DNA of 6,545 nucleotides from Acidobacteriaceae bacterium (lineage in GTDB: Bacteria > Acidobacteriota > Terriglobia > Terriglobales > Acidobacteriaceae): NCBI GenBank assembly GCA_030838305.1, contig JAUTWY010000476.1:1-6545 (forward strand), read 5' to 3'. The notes beneath the pieces are model-generated. The model saw only the letters and a program-made list of their open reading frames with translations. It was not told the origin of the DNA and searched no databases. Position 1 is the first letter of the stretch. The number at the start of each line of letters is the position of its first letter. Below, one piece after another: positions 1 through 5,513 of the stretch. The position numbers were made by a program, and so were the translations under genes.

Positions 1-101
1 TCGACCGCGTCTACCACCTCGATCGCGGCTACGAAAAAATAGAAGAAAAACTCCGCGCCGTCGGCGCCCAAATCCGCCGCATCGGCAACATGCTCCCCTG
101 A
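1..101 (+). CDS. murA: UDP-N-acetylglucosamine 1-carboxyvinyltransferase, C-terminal end (5' part outside window)
   Basis: Reading from base 3, the sequence encodes 32 residues ending DRGYEKIEEKLRAVGAQIRR-IGNMLP and a TGA stop at 99-101. The DRGYE-IEEKLRALGA pattern is the well-conserved C-terminal signature of MurA. MurA transfers enolpyruvate from phosphoenolpyruvate to UDP-GlcNAc, the first committed step of cytoplasmic peptidoglycan precursor synthesis. The catalytic Cys and the rest of the fold lie upstream and cannot be checked here. The stop is followed directly by a dispersed repeat, so murA is probably the last gene of its transcript. The nearest alternative is a paralogue of the same EPSP-synthase-like family, such as MurZ, which shares this tail. 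Confidence 0.8.
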   Translation, partial: DRVYHLDRGYEKIEEKLRAVGAQIRRIGNMLP

Positions 102-117
102 GAATTGTTTTTATGAT

Positions 118-178
118 TGTCATCCTGAGCGAAGTGTCCGCTTCGCCAACGCGAAGCGGACACACAGTCGAAGGATCC
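118..178. repeat. Dispersed intergenic palindromic repeat with 13-bp hairpin
   Basis: The outer sequence reads TGTCATCCTGAGCGAAG and ends AGTCGAAGGATCC. From memory these are the conserved ends of an interspersed repeat that is abundant in acidobacterial genomes. Between them is a perfect inverted repeat, GTGTCCGCTTCGC (134-146) and GCGAAGCGGACAC (151-163), with a 4-base loop. No T-run follows on either side, so it is not a classical intrinsic terminator. It lies between convergent murA and the ArsR-type gene and could still limit read-through as RNA. Confidence 0.6.
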
Positions 179-234
179 CTTGCACACGGACCTCACCGAT
201 GACGATTCAGGGAGTTCGCTCGATTCTGTGCTGC

Positions 235-633
235 TTACTTGCCCCTTTGCCGCCTGCTCGCCTTCCGCTTCGTCCGGCGGCTGCTCCCCTTCCCTTCCAG
301 CTGAATGCCGTGAGCCTTCACAATCGCCTTAATTAGCCCCGGAAAGCGCCCGTCGATTTCTGCGCAACGCGACGCGTTCTGCATCTCGACACCCTGGCGT
401 TCGCTCCGGATCAAGCCCGCCTCCCGCAACGCTCTGAAGTGCTGCGAGAGGGTTGACTTCGGGATCGCCTTGTCGCTGACCTTCAGAAAGGCCGAACAAT
501 TCTGGGCGCAACCTGAGCCGACGATGTCGGCATAAATGGCCACCCGAACCGGGTCCGAGAGCGTATGGAGGATGCCTTCGACGGTAATGTCGTCGACGGA
601 TGGATGAAAAAGAGGCCGCATACCCCGGATCAT
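235..633 (-). CDS. ArsR-type winged helix-turn-helix transcriptional regulator
   Basis: The protein has 132 residues from the ATG at 631-633. Residues 18-38 (VEGILHTLSDPVRVAIYADI) match the ArsR-type first helices. Residues 58-78 (IPKSTLSQHFRALREAGLI, then RSERQG) form the helix-turn-helix and the start of the wing. The metal-binding box of arsenic/cadmium sensors (ELCVCDL) is absent; a Cys pair (C42, C46, in GCAQNCS) and C90 are present instead. The last 18 residues are strongly basic. I chose the ATG at 633 because AAGGCAGG lies 7 bases upstream of it. An in-frame ATG at 619-621 is possible, and a TTG at 655-657 is unlikely because it overlaps the operator-like repeat. The gene is divergent from two SDR genes and is probably a repressor of them and of itself. 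The inducer is unknown. Confidence 0.85.
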   Translation of the reverse strand: MIRGMRPLFHPSVDDITVEGILHTLSDPVRVAIYADIVGSGCAQNCSAFLKVSDKAIPKSTLSQHFRALREAGLIRSERQGVEMQNASRCAEIDGRFPGLIKAIVKAHGIQLEGKGSSRRTKRKASRRQRGK

Positions 634-652
634 ACGCGCGCCTGCCTTATAG

Positions 653-683
653 TTCAATAGTTCGTATGTTCTGCACTATTGAA
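653..683. promoter_or_regulatory. Candidate operator: 9-bp inverted repeat in the divergent promoter region
   Basis: TTCAATAGT (653-661) and ACTATTGAA (675-683) are perfect inverted arms with a 13-base spacer, giving a centre-to-centre distance of about 22 bases, or two helical turns. The left arm overlaps a direct repeat ATAGTTC (649-655 and 657-663). This suits a dimeric winged-helix regulator and lies where it would control both the minus-strand regulator and the plus-strand SDR genes. I could not assign convincing -35/-10 boxes in either direction. Assigning it to the neighbouring ArsR-type protein is inference. Confidence 0.55.
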
Positions 684-749
684 TCCTTACTGCCCGGTCG
701 CCCATCTGATCCAGAAGCAACTGACCACACGCCTTTAGAGGAGTCGCAC

Positions 750-1496
750 ATGAGCAAGCTGAAAGGTAAAGTCGCAGTCGTCACCGGCGCATCCAAAGGT
801 ATCGGAGCCGCCATCGCCAAGTCCCTCGCCGCCGAAGGCGCTTCCGTCGTCGTCAACTACGCCTCCAGCAAGTGGGGCGCGGATAAAGTTGTCGCCGCCA
901 TCACGGCCGCCGGTGGCAAAGCCGTCGCCGTCTCCGGCGACGTTTCCAAACCCGAAGACGCCCAGGGCATCATCGCCGCCGCCATCAAGAACTACGGACG
1001 CCTCGATGTCCTGGTCAACAACTCCGGCGTCTACGAGTTCTCCCCCATCGACGCCATCACTGTAGAGTCATTCCACAAGCTGTTCAATATCAACGTCCTC
1101 GGCCTTCTGCTGACCACGCAGGCCGCCGTCAAGCACCTTAAAGAAGGCGCCAGCATCATCAACATCGGCTCCGGCGCCAGCCGCATCACGCCCGCGAACA
1201 GCTCCGTCTACACCGGCACCAAGGGCGCGGTCGACGCCATCACCGGCGTGCTTGCCCGCGAACTCGGACCAAAAAAGATTCGCGTGAACTCCATCAACCC
1301 CGGCATCGTCGAAACCGAAGGCACAGTGAGCGCCGGCTTCATCGGTTCTGACTGGGAGAAAGATCTGATCAACCAGACGTCTCTGGGCCGCACCGGACAA
1401 CCCAACGACATCGCTTCCATTGCCACCTTCCTGGCCTCCGACGACTCCGCCTGGCTCACCGGCGAACAACTGCTGGCCTCCGGTGGCCTGCGCTAG
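750..1496 (+). CDS. Classical short-chain dehydrogenase/reductase (SDR), FabG-like
   Basis: This 248-residue protein is a normal length for a classical SDR. It has the Rossmann glycine motif TGASKGIG (12-19), NNSG (90-93; the family consensus is NNAG), and the catalytic tetrad N115, S141, Y154 and K158 (YTGTK). INPG lies at 182-185. NYASSK after the second strand (36-41) is the pattern usual in NADP(H)-preferring members. The reaction would be NAD(P)-dependent oxidation or reduction of an alcohol or carbonyl in the cytoplasm; the substrate cannot be read from the sequence. The start is the ATG with AGAGGAG six bases upstream; the frame is open further upstream, but that stretch covers the operator region and is not SDR-like. 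It is the first gene downstream of the candidate operator and is followed after 40 bases by a second SDR. Codons are strongly C-ending, unlike the next gene. Confidence 0.88.
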   Translation: MSKLKGKVAVVTGASKGIGAAIAKSLAAEGASVVVNYASSKWGADKVVAAITAAGGKAVAVSGDVSKPEDAQGIIAAAIKNYGRLDVLVNNSGVYEFSPIDAITVESFHKLFNINVLGLLLTTQAAVKHLKEGASIINIGSGASRITPANSSVYTGTKGAVDAITGVLARELGPKKIRVNSINPGIVETEGTVSAGFIGSDWEKDLINQTSLGRTGQPNDIASIATFLASDDSAWLTGEQLLASGGLR

Positions 1497-1536
1497 AATT
1501 TGCCTGAAAAAAAGAATGCACGAGGAGGAAATCGAA

Positions 1537-2268
1537 ATGGCGAAGCTAAAAGGAAAAGTGGCGGTGATTACCGCCGCCACTTCGGGCATGGCTTTGGCAA
1601 CTGCAAAACTGTTTGTGGAAGAAGGAGCCTACGTATTCATTACTGGCCGGCGCAAGGACAAGCTGGATGAGGCGGTGAAGACGATTGGCCGAAATGTCAC
1701 AGGCGTGCAAGGCGACGCTTCAAACCTTGCCGACCTTGACCGTCTGTATGCAACTGTAAAAAAAGAAAAGGGGAAAATCGATGTGCTATTCGCCAGCGCA
1801 GGCTGGGGCGAATTCGCCAAGATCGGCGAAGTCACCGAAGACCACTTCGACAAAACCTTTGACCTGAACGTCCGGGGTACGCTCTTTACGGTACAAAAAT
1901 CACTTCCCCTGTTCACGGATGGTGGTTCGATCTTCTTGAACGGATCGATCGCCAGCATTAAAGGCTTCCCCGCGTTCAGCGTCTACAGCGCGAGCAAAGC
2001 GGCGGTGCGCTCCTTTGCGCGCACATGGCTGGTCGACCTGAAGGAGCGAAAGATTCGGGTGAATATCTTAAGCCCGGGAACCATCGACACCCCCATTCTG
2101 GATCCCTTGGGACCGGAGGCAAAAGAGTACTTCAAGTCCCAAGTTCCGCGCGGCGAAATCGGCCGCCCGGAAGAGATCGCGACAGTGGCCCTGTTCCTGG
2201 CCTCGAGCGATTCGAGCTTCGTCAATGGCGTCGAGTTATTCGTGGATGGCGGTACCGCGCAGATCTAA
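1537..2268 (+). CDS. Second SDR-family oxidoreductase with an altered glycine motif
   Basis: The protein has 243 residues and a classical SDR fold. The catalytic tetrad is intact: N111, S137, Y150 and K154 (YSASK), with LSPG at 178-181. RR at 38-39 after the second strand suggests NADP(H). The cofactor-binding motif is odd: TAATSGMA (12-19) replaces TGxxxGxG, so only the middle Gly remains, and the NNAG position reads ASAG (86-89). The active site therefore looks usable while cofactor binding may be modified. The start at 1537 is supported by AGGAGG eight bases upstream; an ATG at 1516 precedes that Shine-Dalgarno and is not favoured. It is 40 bases from the first SDR on the same strand, so co-transcription under the ArsR-type regulator is likely. 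The two proteins are only distantly similar and differ in codon choice, arguing against recent duplication. Confidence 0.88.
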   Translation: MAKLKGKVAVITAATSGMALATAKLFVEEGAYVFITGRRKDKLDEAVKTIGRNVTGVQGDASNLADLDRLYATVKKEKGKIDVLFASAGWGEFAKIGEVTEDHFDKTFDLNVRGTLFTVQKSLPLFTDGGSIFLNGSIASIKGFPAFSVYSASKAAVRSFARTWLVDLKERKIRVNILSPGTIDTPILDPLGPEAKEYFKSQVPRGEIGRPEEIATVALFLASSDSSFVNGVELFVDGGTAQI

Positions 2269-2299
2269 CGCGGCCAACGCGTAACGCATTGCCTGCGTG

Positions 2300-2334
2300 G
2301 AGCGGGCACTCCTGCCCGCTGCCTTTGACTCTGA
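2300..2334. repeat. REP-like palindromic repeat, copy 1
   Basis: AGCGGGCA (2301-2308) and TGCCCGCT (2313-2320) form a perfect 8-bp stem with a CTCC loop, followed by GCCTTTGACTCTGA. The same arrangement recurs at 2451-2485 with a few substitutions, so this is one of a pair of direct repeats about 150 bases apart. I recall CGGGCACTC..GCCCG hairpins as common interspersed elements in acidobacteria. Confidence 0.55.
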
Positions 2335-2378
2335 TGTTGAATCTTGACTTTTTAGGACGTATCACTGCTGAAGTGGGT

Positions 2379-2427
2379 GCCCCGTCCGTGTCCCTGCGCT
2401 CTTTGCAGGGACACGGACGGGGCTTTT
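2379..2427 (+). terminator. Very stable 19-bp hairpin, possible terminator of the SDR operon
   Basis: GCCCCGTCCGTGTCCCTGC (2379-2397) pairs perfectly with its reverse complement at 2405-2423 around a 7-base loop, and TTTT follows at 2424-2427. It lies 110 bases downstream of the second SDR stop. The T-run is short, and the surroundings (GAAGTGGGTGCCCC before, TTTTGACTTT after) resemble an interspersed acidobacterial repeat I recall. It may therefore be a mobile hairpin element that happens to act as a terminator. Confidence 0.45.
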
Positions 2428-2450
2428 GACTTTGGGACTTCTCTCGCATC

Positions 2451-2485
2451 GAACGGGCACTCTCGCCCGCTTCCTTCGATTTTGA
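2451..2485. repeat. REP-like palindromic repeat, copy 2
   Basis: This segment begins GAACGGGCACTC and continues GCCCGCTTCCTTCGAT, matching the copy at 2300-2334 in most positions. Its hairpin is weaker: CGGGC (2454-2458) and GCCCG (2465-2469) with a 6-base loop. The sequence between the stem and TTTTGACTCC is conserved with copy 1, which indicates a true repeat and not just a shared GC stem. Confidence 0.5.
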
Positions 2486-2555
2486 CTCCGACTTGCCTGT
2501 GCGAGCGTGGCGGTTGGCCCAGGCTTTTGATCTCGCCGCCACCGGCAACACCGCG

Positions 2556-2581
2556 CCCAGCCTCGCGTTCGCGAGGCTGGG
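2556..2581. repeat. Perfect 11-bp hairpin
   Basis: CCCAGCCTCGC (2556-2566) and GCGAGGCTGGG (2571-2581) are perfectly complementary around a GTTC loop. No T-run follows on either strand, so an intrinsic terminator is not supported. It does not share sequence with the CGGGCACTC repeats nearby. It could be the hairpin of another interspersed element. Confidence 0.45.
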
Positions 2582-2640
2582 ATACGATGCAGCCGTCGCC
2601 TCCTTGCTTTAGTGTGCCGCCATCTTCACGCTTCGTGATA

Positions 2641-2672
2641 CCAAACAAATCGGGCCGCCCGCAGGCGGCCCG
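2641..2672 (-). terminator. Rho-independent-type terminator of the radical SAM gene
   Basis: On the minus strand, CGGGCCGCC and GGCGGCCCG (plus-strand positions 2651-2672) form a 9-bp GC stem with a 4-base loop. It is followed by ATTTGTTTGG, a T-rich though interrupted tract. It begins 47 bases after the stop of the radical SAM gene, a normal distance for a terminator. Confidence 0.6.
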
Positions 2673-2695
2673 TATGGTTCGAGCTCGAAGCTAGT

Positions 2696-2708
2696 AGCCA
2701 GAAGCTAG
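2696..2708 (-). repeat. 13-bp flanking repeat, gene 3' side
   Basis: On the minus strand this reads CTAGCTTCTGGCT. The plus strand just upstream of the same gene has CTAGTTTCTGGCT (4928-4940), 12 of 13 identical and in the opposite orientation. A second partial unit, CGAAGCTAGT, lies directly before it at 2686-2695. GAAGCTAG-type phrases are recurrent low-complexity spacers in some acidobacteria, from memory. Confidence 0.4.
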
Positions 2709-2718
2709 TCGCTGCACT

Positions 2719-4914
2719 TCAATCCCCCGCCACCGGTTCGGCAACCTCAGGCTTCTCAGCCTTCGTTGCGCCACCGTTGCCGTTCGCCTTGCCCAGCGCC
2801 CCCAACGGAATAAATCCATTCTCCGCCACCGCCGGTTTTTCTTTCAGCACGACTTCGCGATACAGCGAAGCCATGCGCGCGTTGTACGCCTCATCGTTCT
2901 TCGCCGGACCGCGATGCGCAGCCGCCACAGGAACCTCGTCCCCGGAAGCGGAAGCGGCAGCCGCCGCCTTCGCATCCCGCGCCCGCTTCTTCTCTTCGCG
3001 CGCGTTCTTCGCGATGCCCAGATTATCCAGATCGTGCTGCAACTCCGTCGTCACAATATTCTCGCGCAGGAGAAGTGAGTGGGTCTCATCATCCATCTTC
3101 ACTTTCTTGCCGCCCGCGAAAATCTCGTGCCGTCCATGCTCCTCATACCACTTGGTGAGCGTGGCCGTCATGTGCATCTTCTCGATGATGTTCCGCCATC
3201 CCACGCCGGTGTTATAAGCGCAGAACGAAATCTCGCCTTCCTGCGTCGCATACGGGATAATGCACTGCTCGGTCCGTCGGAAGTCGTAGTTAAACAGATC
3301 CTGGAACCACATTCCCGCGATGAACAGGAAGTTCCACCGGTCCTGCCGCCGCTTCATCACATCTTCCACGCTGCGGTCCGGACCAACCTTCCCATAATTC
3401 TTTCCCGTCGCATTAAAGTTCTTATCAAACTTCCGCAACAGATCCATCAACTTAAAATGCGTAGGCGACTGAAACGGATCGTAATTCTTCAACAAACACA
3501 GCGCCATTCCCACCACCGTCAGAAACTTCCCGCGCGCCGCATCATTCACCTTCGCAATATCCTTCGCCAGCTGATCCCCCGCCAGGAACGCCGTCACGGG
3601 CACAGCCTCCTTGGTTTCCTTATCAATCATCACCGCCATCCCCGTCCCACAGTTAGGATGACAACCACAGCTTAGTTGACCCCAATCGTTTTTGACGTCG
3701 TTGGCGTGCATCAGGTCGGCCCAGTCGGAGAAGGTGCCCATGAAAGAAATTGGGAACCAGTCGCGGCTTGGCTCGCCTAATCCGGTTTGGTTTTTTACGT
3801 CGTGGGCCAGGTGACTGAGCGTGTAGCGTTGGGCTTGGCGGCGGTCATCGGTGACGGCTTCGTCGCGACCAGTGAAGCTTACGGGTTGGAAGGACAGGAA
3901 GCTGATTGTTCTTGGATTGTCGAGCGCGAACTTGATAATGCGTCCGACTTGTTCGTTGTTGATGCCGTTGACGATAGTCACAACCGGAACAATTTCTACT
4001 CCGGCCTTGTGCAGGTTCTCGATTGCTTTTAATTTCACGTCGAACAGGTTGCCAACCATGCGGTGAGCATTGGCAGCGTTGCCGATGCCGTCGAATTGCA
4101 GGTACGCATAGCGCATGCCGGCTTCGACTGCCTGCTGACAGAACTCAAAACTTTTTGCGAATTCGATTCCGTTGGTCGCAGCCTGCACGGAGTTGTATCC
4201 AACTTTGCGCGCGTAGCGAACGGCGTCCAAGAAATACGGCGACAGCGTAGGCTCGCCGCCGGAGAACTGCACGCTCATCTGGCGACGCGGCTTAATCGTG
4301 ATCGCGTTGTCGAGCATGGTCTTGATTTCTTCCCATTGTAGTTCGTGGACGAAGCCGACCTGGTTTGCGTCCATGAAGCAGGGATCGCACATCATGTTGC
4401 AGCGGTTCGTGAGATCGATGGTCAGCACCGAGCCGCGTCCGTATTTCACGGTCGATGAACCGTGGTGATGCAGTTTCTCGTCGTTGTGTGCGGCGATGTC
4501 GCGTCCGGGGAAAACATCTTCAAGGTGCTTCGAGAAATCAGTGTCGATCGACATCACATCTTCGAAGTGGCCGTGGACGGGGCAATCTTTCACCATCAGA
4601 ATCTTGCCGTCACGCTCGACGATGGTGGCCTTGATCTCGCCAATCTTTTCGTTCATCAACACTTCATGCGGCAGTTTGCCGTCGAGAATCTGCTGGCGGA
4701 TTTCCGGGACACACTTCGGGCAGAGCGAATCGGTGGAGCGAGGCCAGCCCAGCGGTGGCTTCGACTTCTCGTAGGACTTAAGCAGCGGCTTGTCGGACCA
4801 CTTCGGCGTAGGCGAAACGCCCGGCTTGATCTGGTTCAAACGGTCAAAGACCGCCCAAGCGCCTTTCGCGGCGATGGTCACTGCTTTTTCTACGTACTTG
4901 ATCGGCTTGCGCAT
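2719..4914 (-). CDS. Radical SAM protein of the tetraether synthase (Tes)/membrane-spanning lipid synthase type
   Basis: The protein has 731 residues. An N-terminal metal-binding region carries CPKC (C65, C68) and CPVHG (C111). The radical SAM core has C172-x3-C176-x2-C179, which binds the SAM-cleaving 4Fe-4S cluster, and GGEP (219-222), which contacts SAM. Further Cys lie at 416, 418 and 422 (CGCHPNCGTG), 473, 551 and 565 (ISFCAYN), suitable for auxiliary clusters. This order matches archaeal Tes, known to carry three 4Fe-4S clusters and a rubredoxin-like iron and to join lipid tails by radical C-C coupling. Bacterial relatives have been linked to membrane-spanning lipids. The inferred role is tail-to-tail coupling of iso-branched acyl chains to an iso-diabolic-type product at the membrane. 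Residues 640-731 are an Ala/Lys/Glu-rich, probably disordered tail, and no signal peptide is seen. The start has AGGAG ten bases upstream. The gene stands alone, convergent with the SDRs. Alternative: another Tes-like radical SAM enzyme of unknown substrate. Confidence 0.75.
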   Translation of the reverse strand: MRKPIKYVEKAVTIAAKGAWAVFDRLNQIKPGVSPTPKWSDKPLLKSYEKSKPPLGWPRSTDSLCPKCVPEIRQQILDGKLPHEVLMNEKIGEIKATIVERDGKILMVKDCPVHGHFEDVMSIDTDFSKHLEDVFPGRDIAAHNDEKLHHHGSSTVKYGRGSVLTIDLTNRCNMMCDPCFMDANQVGFVHELQWEEIKTMLDNAITIKPRRQMSVQFSGGEPTLSPYFLDAVRYARKVGYNSVQAATNGIEFAKSFEFCQQAVEAGMRYAYLQFDGIGNAANAHRMVGNLFDVKLKAIENLHKAGVEIVPVVTIVNGINNEQVGRIIKFALDNPRTISFLSFQPVSFTGRDEAVTDDRRQAQRYTLSHLAHDVKNQTGLGEPSRDWFPISFMGTFSDWADLMHANDVKNDWGQLSCGCHPNCGTGMAVMIDKETKEAVPVTAFLAGDQLAKDIAKVNDAARGKFLTVVGMALCLLKNYDPFQSPTHFKLMDLLRKFDKNFNATGKNYGKVGPDRSVEDVMKRRQDRWNFLFIAGMWFQDLFNYDFRRTEQCIIPYATQEGEISFCAYNTGVGWRNIIEKMHMTATLTKWYEEHGRHEIFAGGKKVKMDDETHSLLLRENIVTTELQHDLDNLGIAKNAREEKKRARDAKAAAAASASGDEVPVAAAHRGPAKNDEAYNARMASLYREVVLKEKPAVAENGFIPLGALGKANGNGGATKAEKPEVAEPVAGD

Positions 4915-4927
4915 GCTTAAGAGGCTC

Positions 4928-4940
4928 CTAGTTTCTGGCT
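4928..4940 (+). repeat. 13-bp flanking repeat, gene 5' side
   Basis: CTAGTTTCTGGCT lies immediately upstream of the radical SAM start and overlaps its Shine-Dalgarno on the opposite strand. It matches, inverted, the copy at 2696-2708 beyond the stop codon, with one mismatch. Confidence 0.4.
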
Positions 4941-4948
4941 TTTGATCT

Positions 4949-4969
4949 AGTTCTCAGTTCTCGGTTCTG
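4949..4969. repeat. Short tandem heptamer repeat
   Basis: Two exact AGTTCTC units are followed by a diverged third, GGTTCTG. On the strand of the radical SAM gene this reads as GAGAACT units within its 5' leader, 35-55 bases before the start codon. It may be a slippage-prone tract or part of a low-complexity spacer family. Confidence 0.45.
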
Positions 4970-5321
4970 CTCTCGGGAAAGACTCGGCTGCAAATCGTCT
5001 GGCTTGCCTGAGATCTTAGCCCACAAAACCCAGCAACCTATGGCTCTCCCTTGGGATTGAACCTAGTTTGTACACTTATCCCTGGGTGATGATCTTAAGC
5101 GATCTTATTGGAGGGGAAGGAGATGCGCATCATTAACGCAATGAACGGGTGAAAAACGGGGTTTAGCGGTTGATTCGAGGATTGGGCGGAGGTAAGTTGT
5201 TGAAAGGAAAAGGGGTCCCATTCGATCTAAATGAATGAGACGTCACTCTTGCATTGGTTACGAGATGGGATCGGGACTAGAATCGGTGCGTGCGTTTGGA
5301 GTCTGGACTCACGGAGGCGGC

Positions 5322-5489
5322 GTGAACTTTGAGATTGAATTTGAGCGGGAAGAGGACGGGCGCTGGATCGCCGAGATTTCCGAACTCCCGGGAGTCATGG
5401 CCTGCGGAGCAACTCAAGGCGAGGCGGAGGCGGCCGTCGAGGCACTCGCGCTGCGCGCGATTGCGGACACGACGATTGTCCAGGTGTAA
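5322..5489 (+). CDS. Small HicB-like (UPF0150-type) protein, no HicA partner
   Basis: The chosen start is the GTG at 5322, giving 55 residues beginning NFEIEFEREEDGRWIAEIS after the initiator. GGAGG lies four bases upstream. The pattern F-I-E-EEDGRWIAE-ELPGV-A-GAT-EA-A-VEALALR is the HicB antitoxin partial RNase-H-like fold, whose members usually neutralise the HicA mRNA interferase. The protein is shorter than the typical 70 or so residues: it stops at IADTTIVQV, where relatives continue, so the C-terminus may be truncated. An ATG at 5235 opens the same frame, but the added 29 residues do not resemble the family. No HicA ORF is found on either side. A toxin-antitoxin remnant follows 24 bases later. 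It may be an orphan antitoxin-like protein. Confidence 0.65.
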   Translation: MNFEIEFEREEDGRWIAEISELPGVMACGATQGEAEAAVEALALRAIADTTIVQV

Positions 5490-5513
5490 ACTCGTGCTTT
5501 GGCGAGGTGGATC

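Larger units (their letters stand above)
2269..2718. other. Gene-free intergenic region rich in hairpins
   Basis: The 450 bases between the convergent SDR operon and the radical SAM gene contain no ORF resembling a protein. They hold five separate hairpins: 2301-2320, 2379-2423, 2454-2469, 2556-2581 and 2651-2672. The recurrent phrase TTTGACT/TTTTGACT occurs between several of them. The region looks like a pile-up of interspersed repeats plus terminators. Confidence 0.7.
4915..5321. other. Non-coding region upstream of the radical SAM gene
   Basis: These 407 bases separate the radical SAM gene from the HicB-like gene, which are divergent. The region must hold promoters for both, but I could not identify a convincing -35/-10 pair. 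Visible elements are the 13-bp flanking repeat (4928-4940), a short heptamer tandem (4949-4969) and three copies of GATCTTA (5012-5018, 5091-5097, 5101-5107). A 9-codon ORF with a good Shine-Dalgarno at 5123-5152 is too short to call. Confidence 0.6.

Noticed and set aside
655..657. TTG start for the ArsR-type regulator
   Set aside because: It lies inside the candidate operator arm and has no Shine-Dalgarno, while the ATG at 631-633 has AAGGCAGG at good spacing.
600..749. Upstream extension of the first SDR frame
   Set aside because: It would place the start within the regulator gene and the operator. The extra residues do not resemble an SDR, and the ATG at 750 has a good Shine-Dalgarno.
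1068..1589. 173-codon minus-strand ORF across the SDR genes
   Set aside because: It is an antisense shadow with a Gly/Ala/Asp-repetitive composition caused by SDR codon bias.
2300..2581. Possible CRISPR array from the series of hairpins
   Set aside because: The repeats are not regularly spaced, only two are related, and they differ in sequence. No cas genes are nearby.
2025..2694. ORFs on both strands over the hairpin-rich intergenic region
   Set aside because: They read through palindromic repeats and partly through the second SDR. The translations are low-complexity Pro/Arg/Gly and resemble no protein.
3079..3675. 198-codon plus-strand ORF opposite the radical SAM gene
   Set aside because: It is a shadow of the C-terminal half of the radical SAM gene. 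The composition is Arg/His-rich and Leu-rich with no recognisable domain or ribosome site.
5123..5152. Nine-codon ORF (MRIINAMNG) with a strong purine-rich Shine-Dalgarno
   Set aside because: It is too short to support from one sequence, and no attenuator-type hairpin follows it that would make it a leader peptide.
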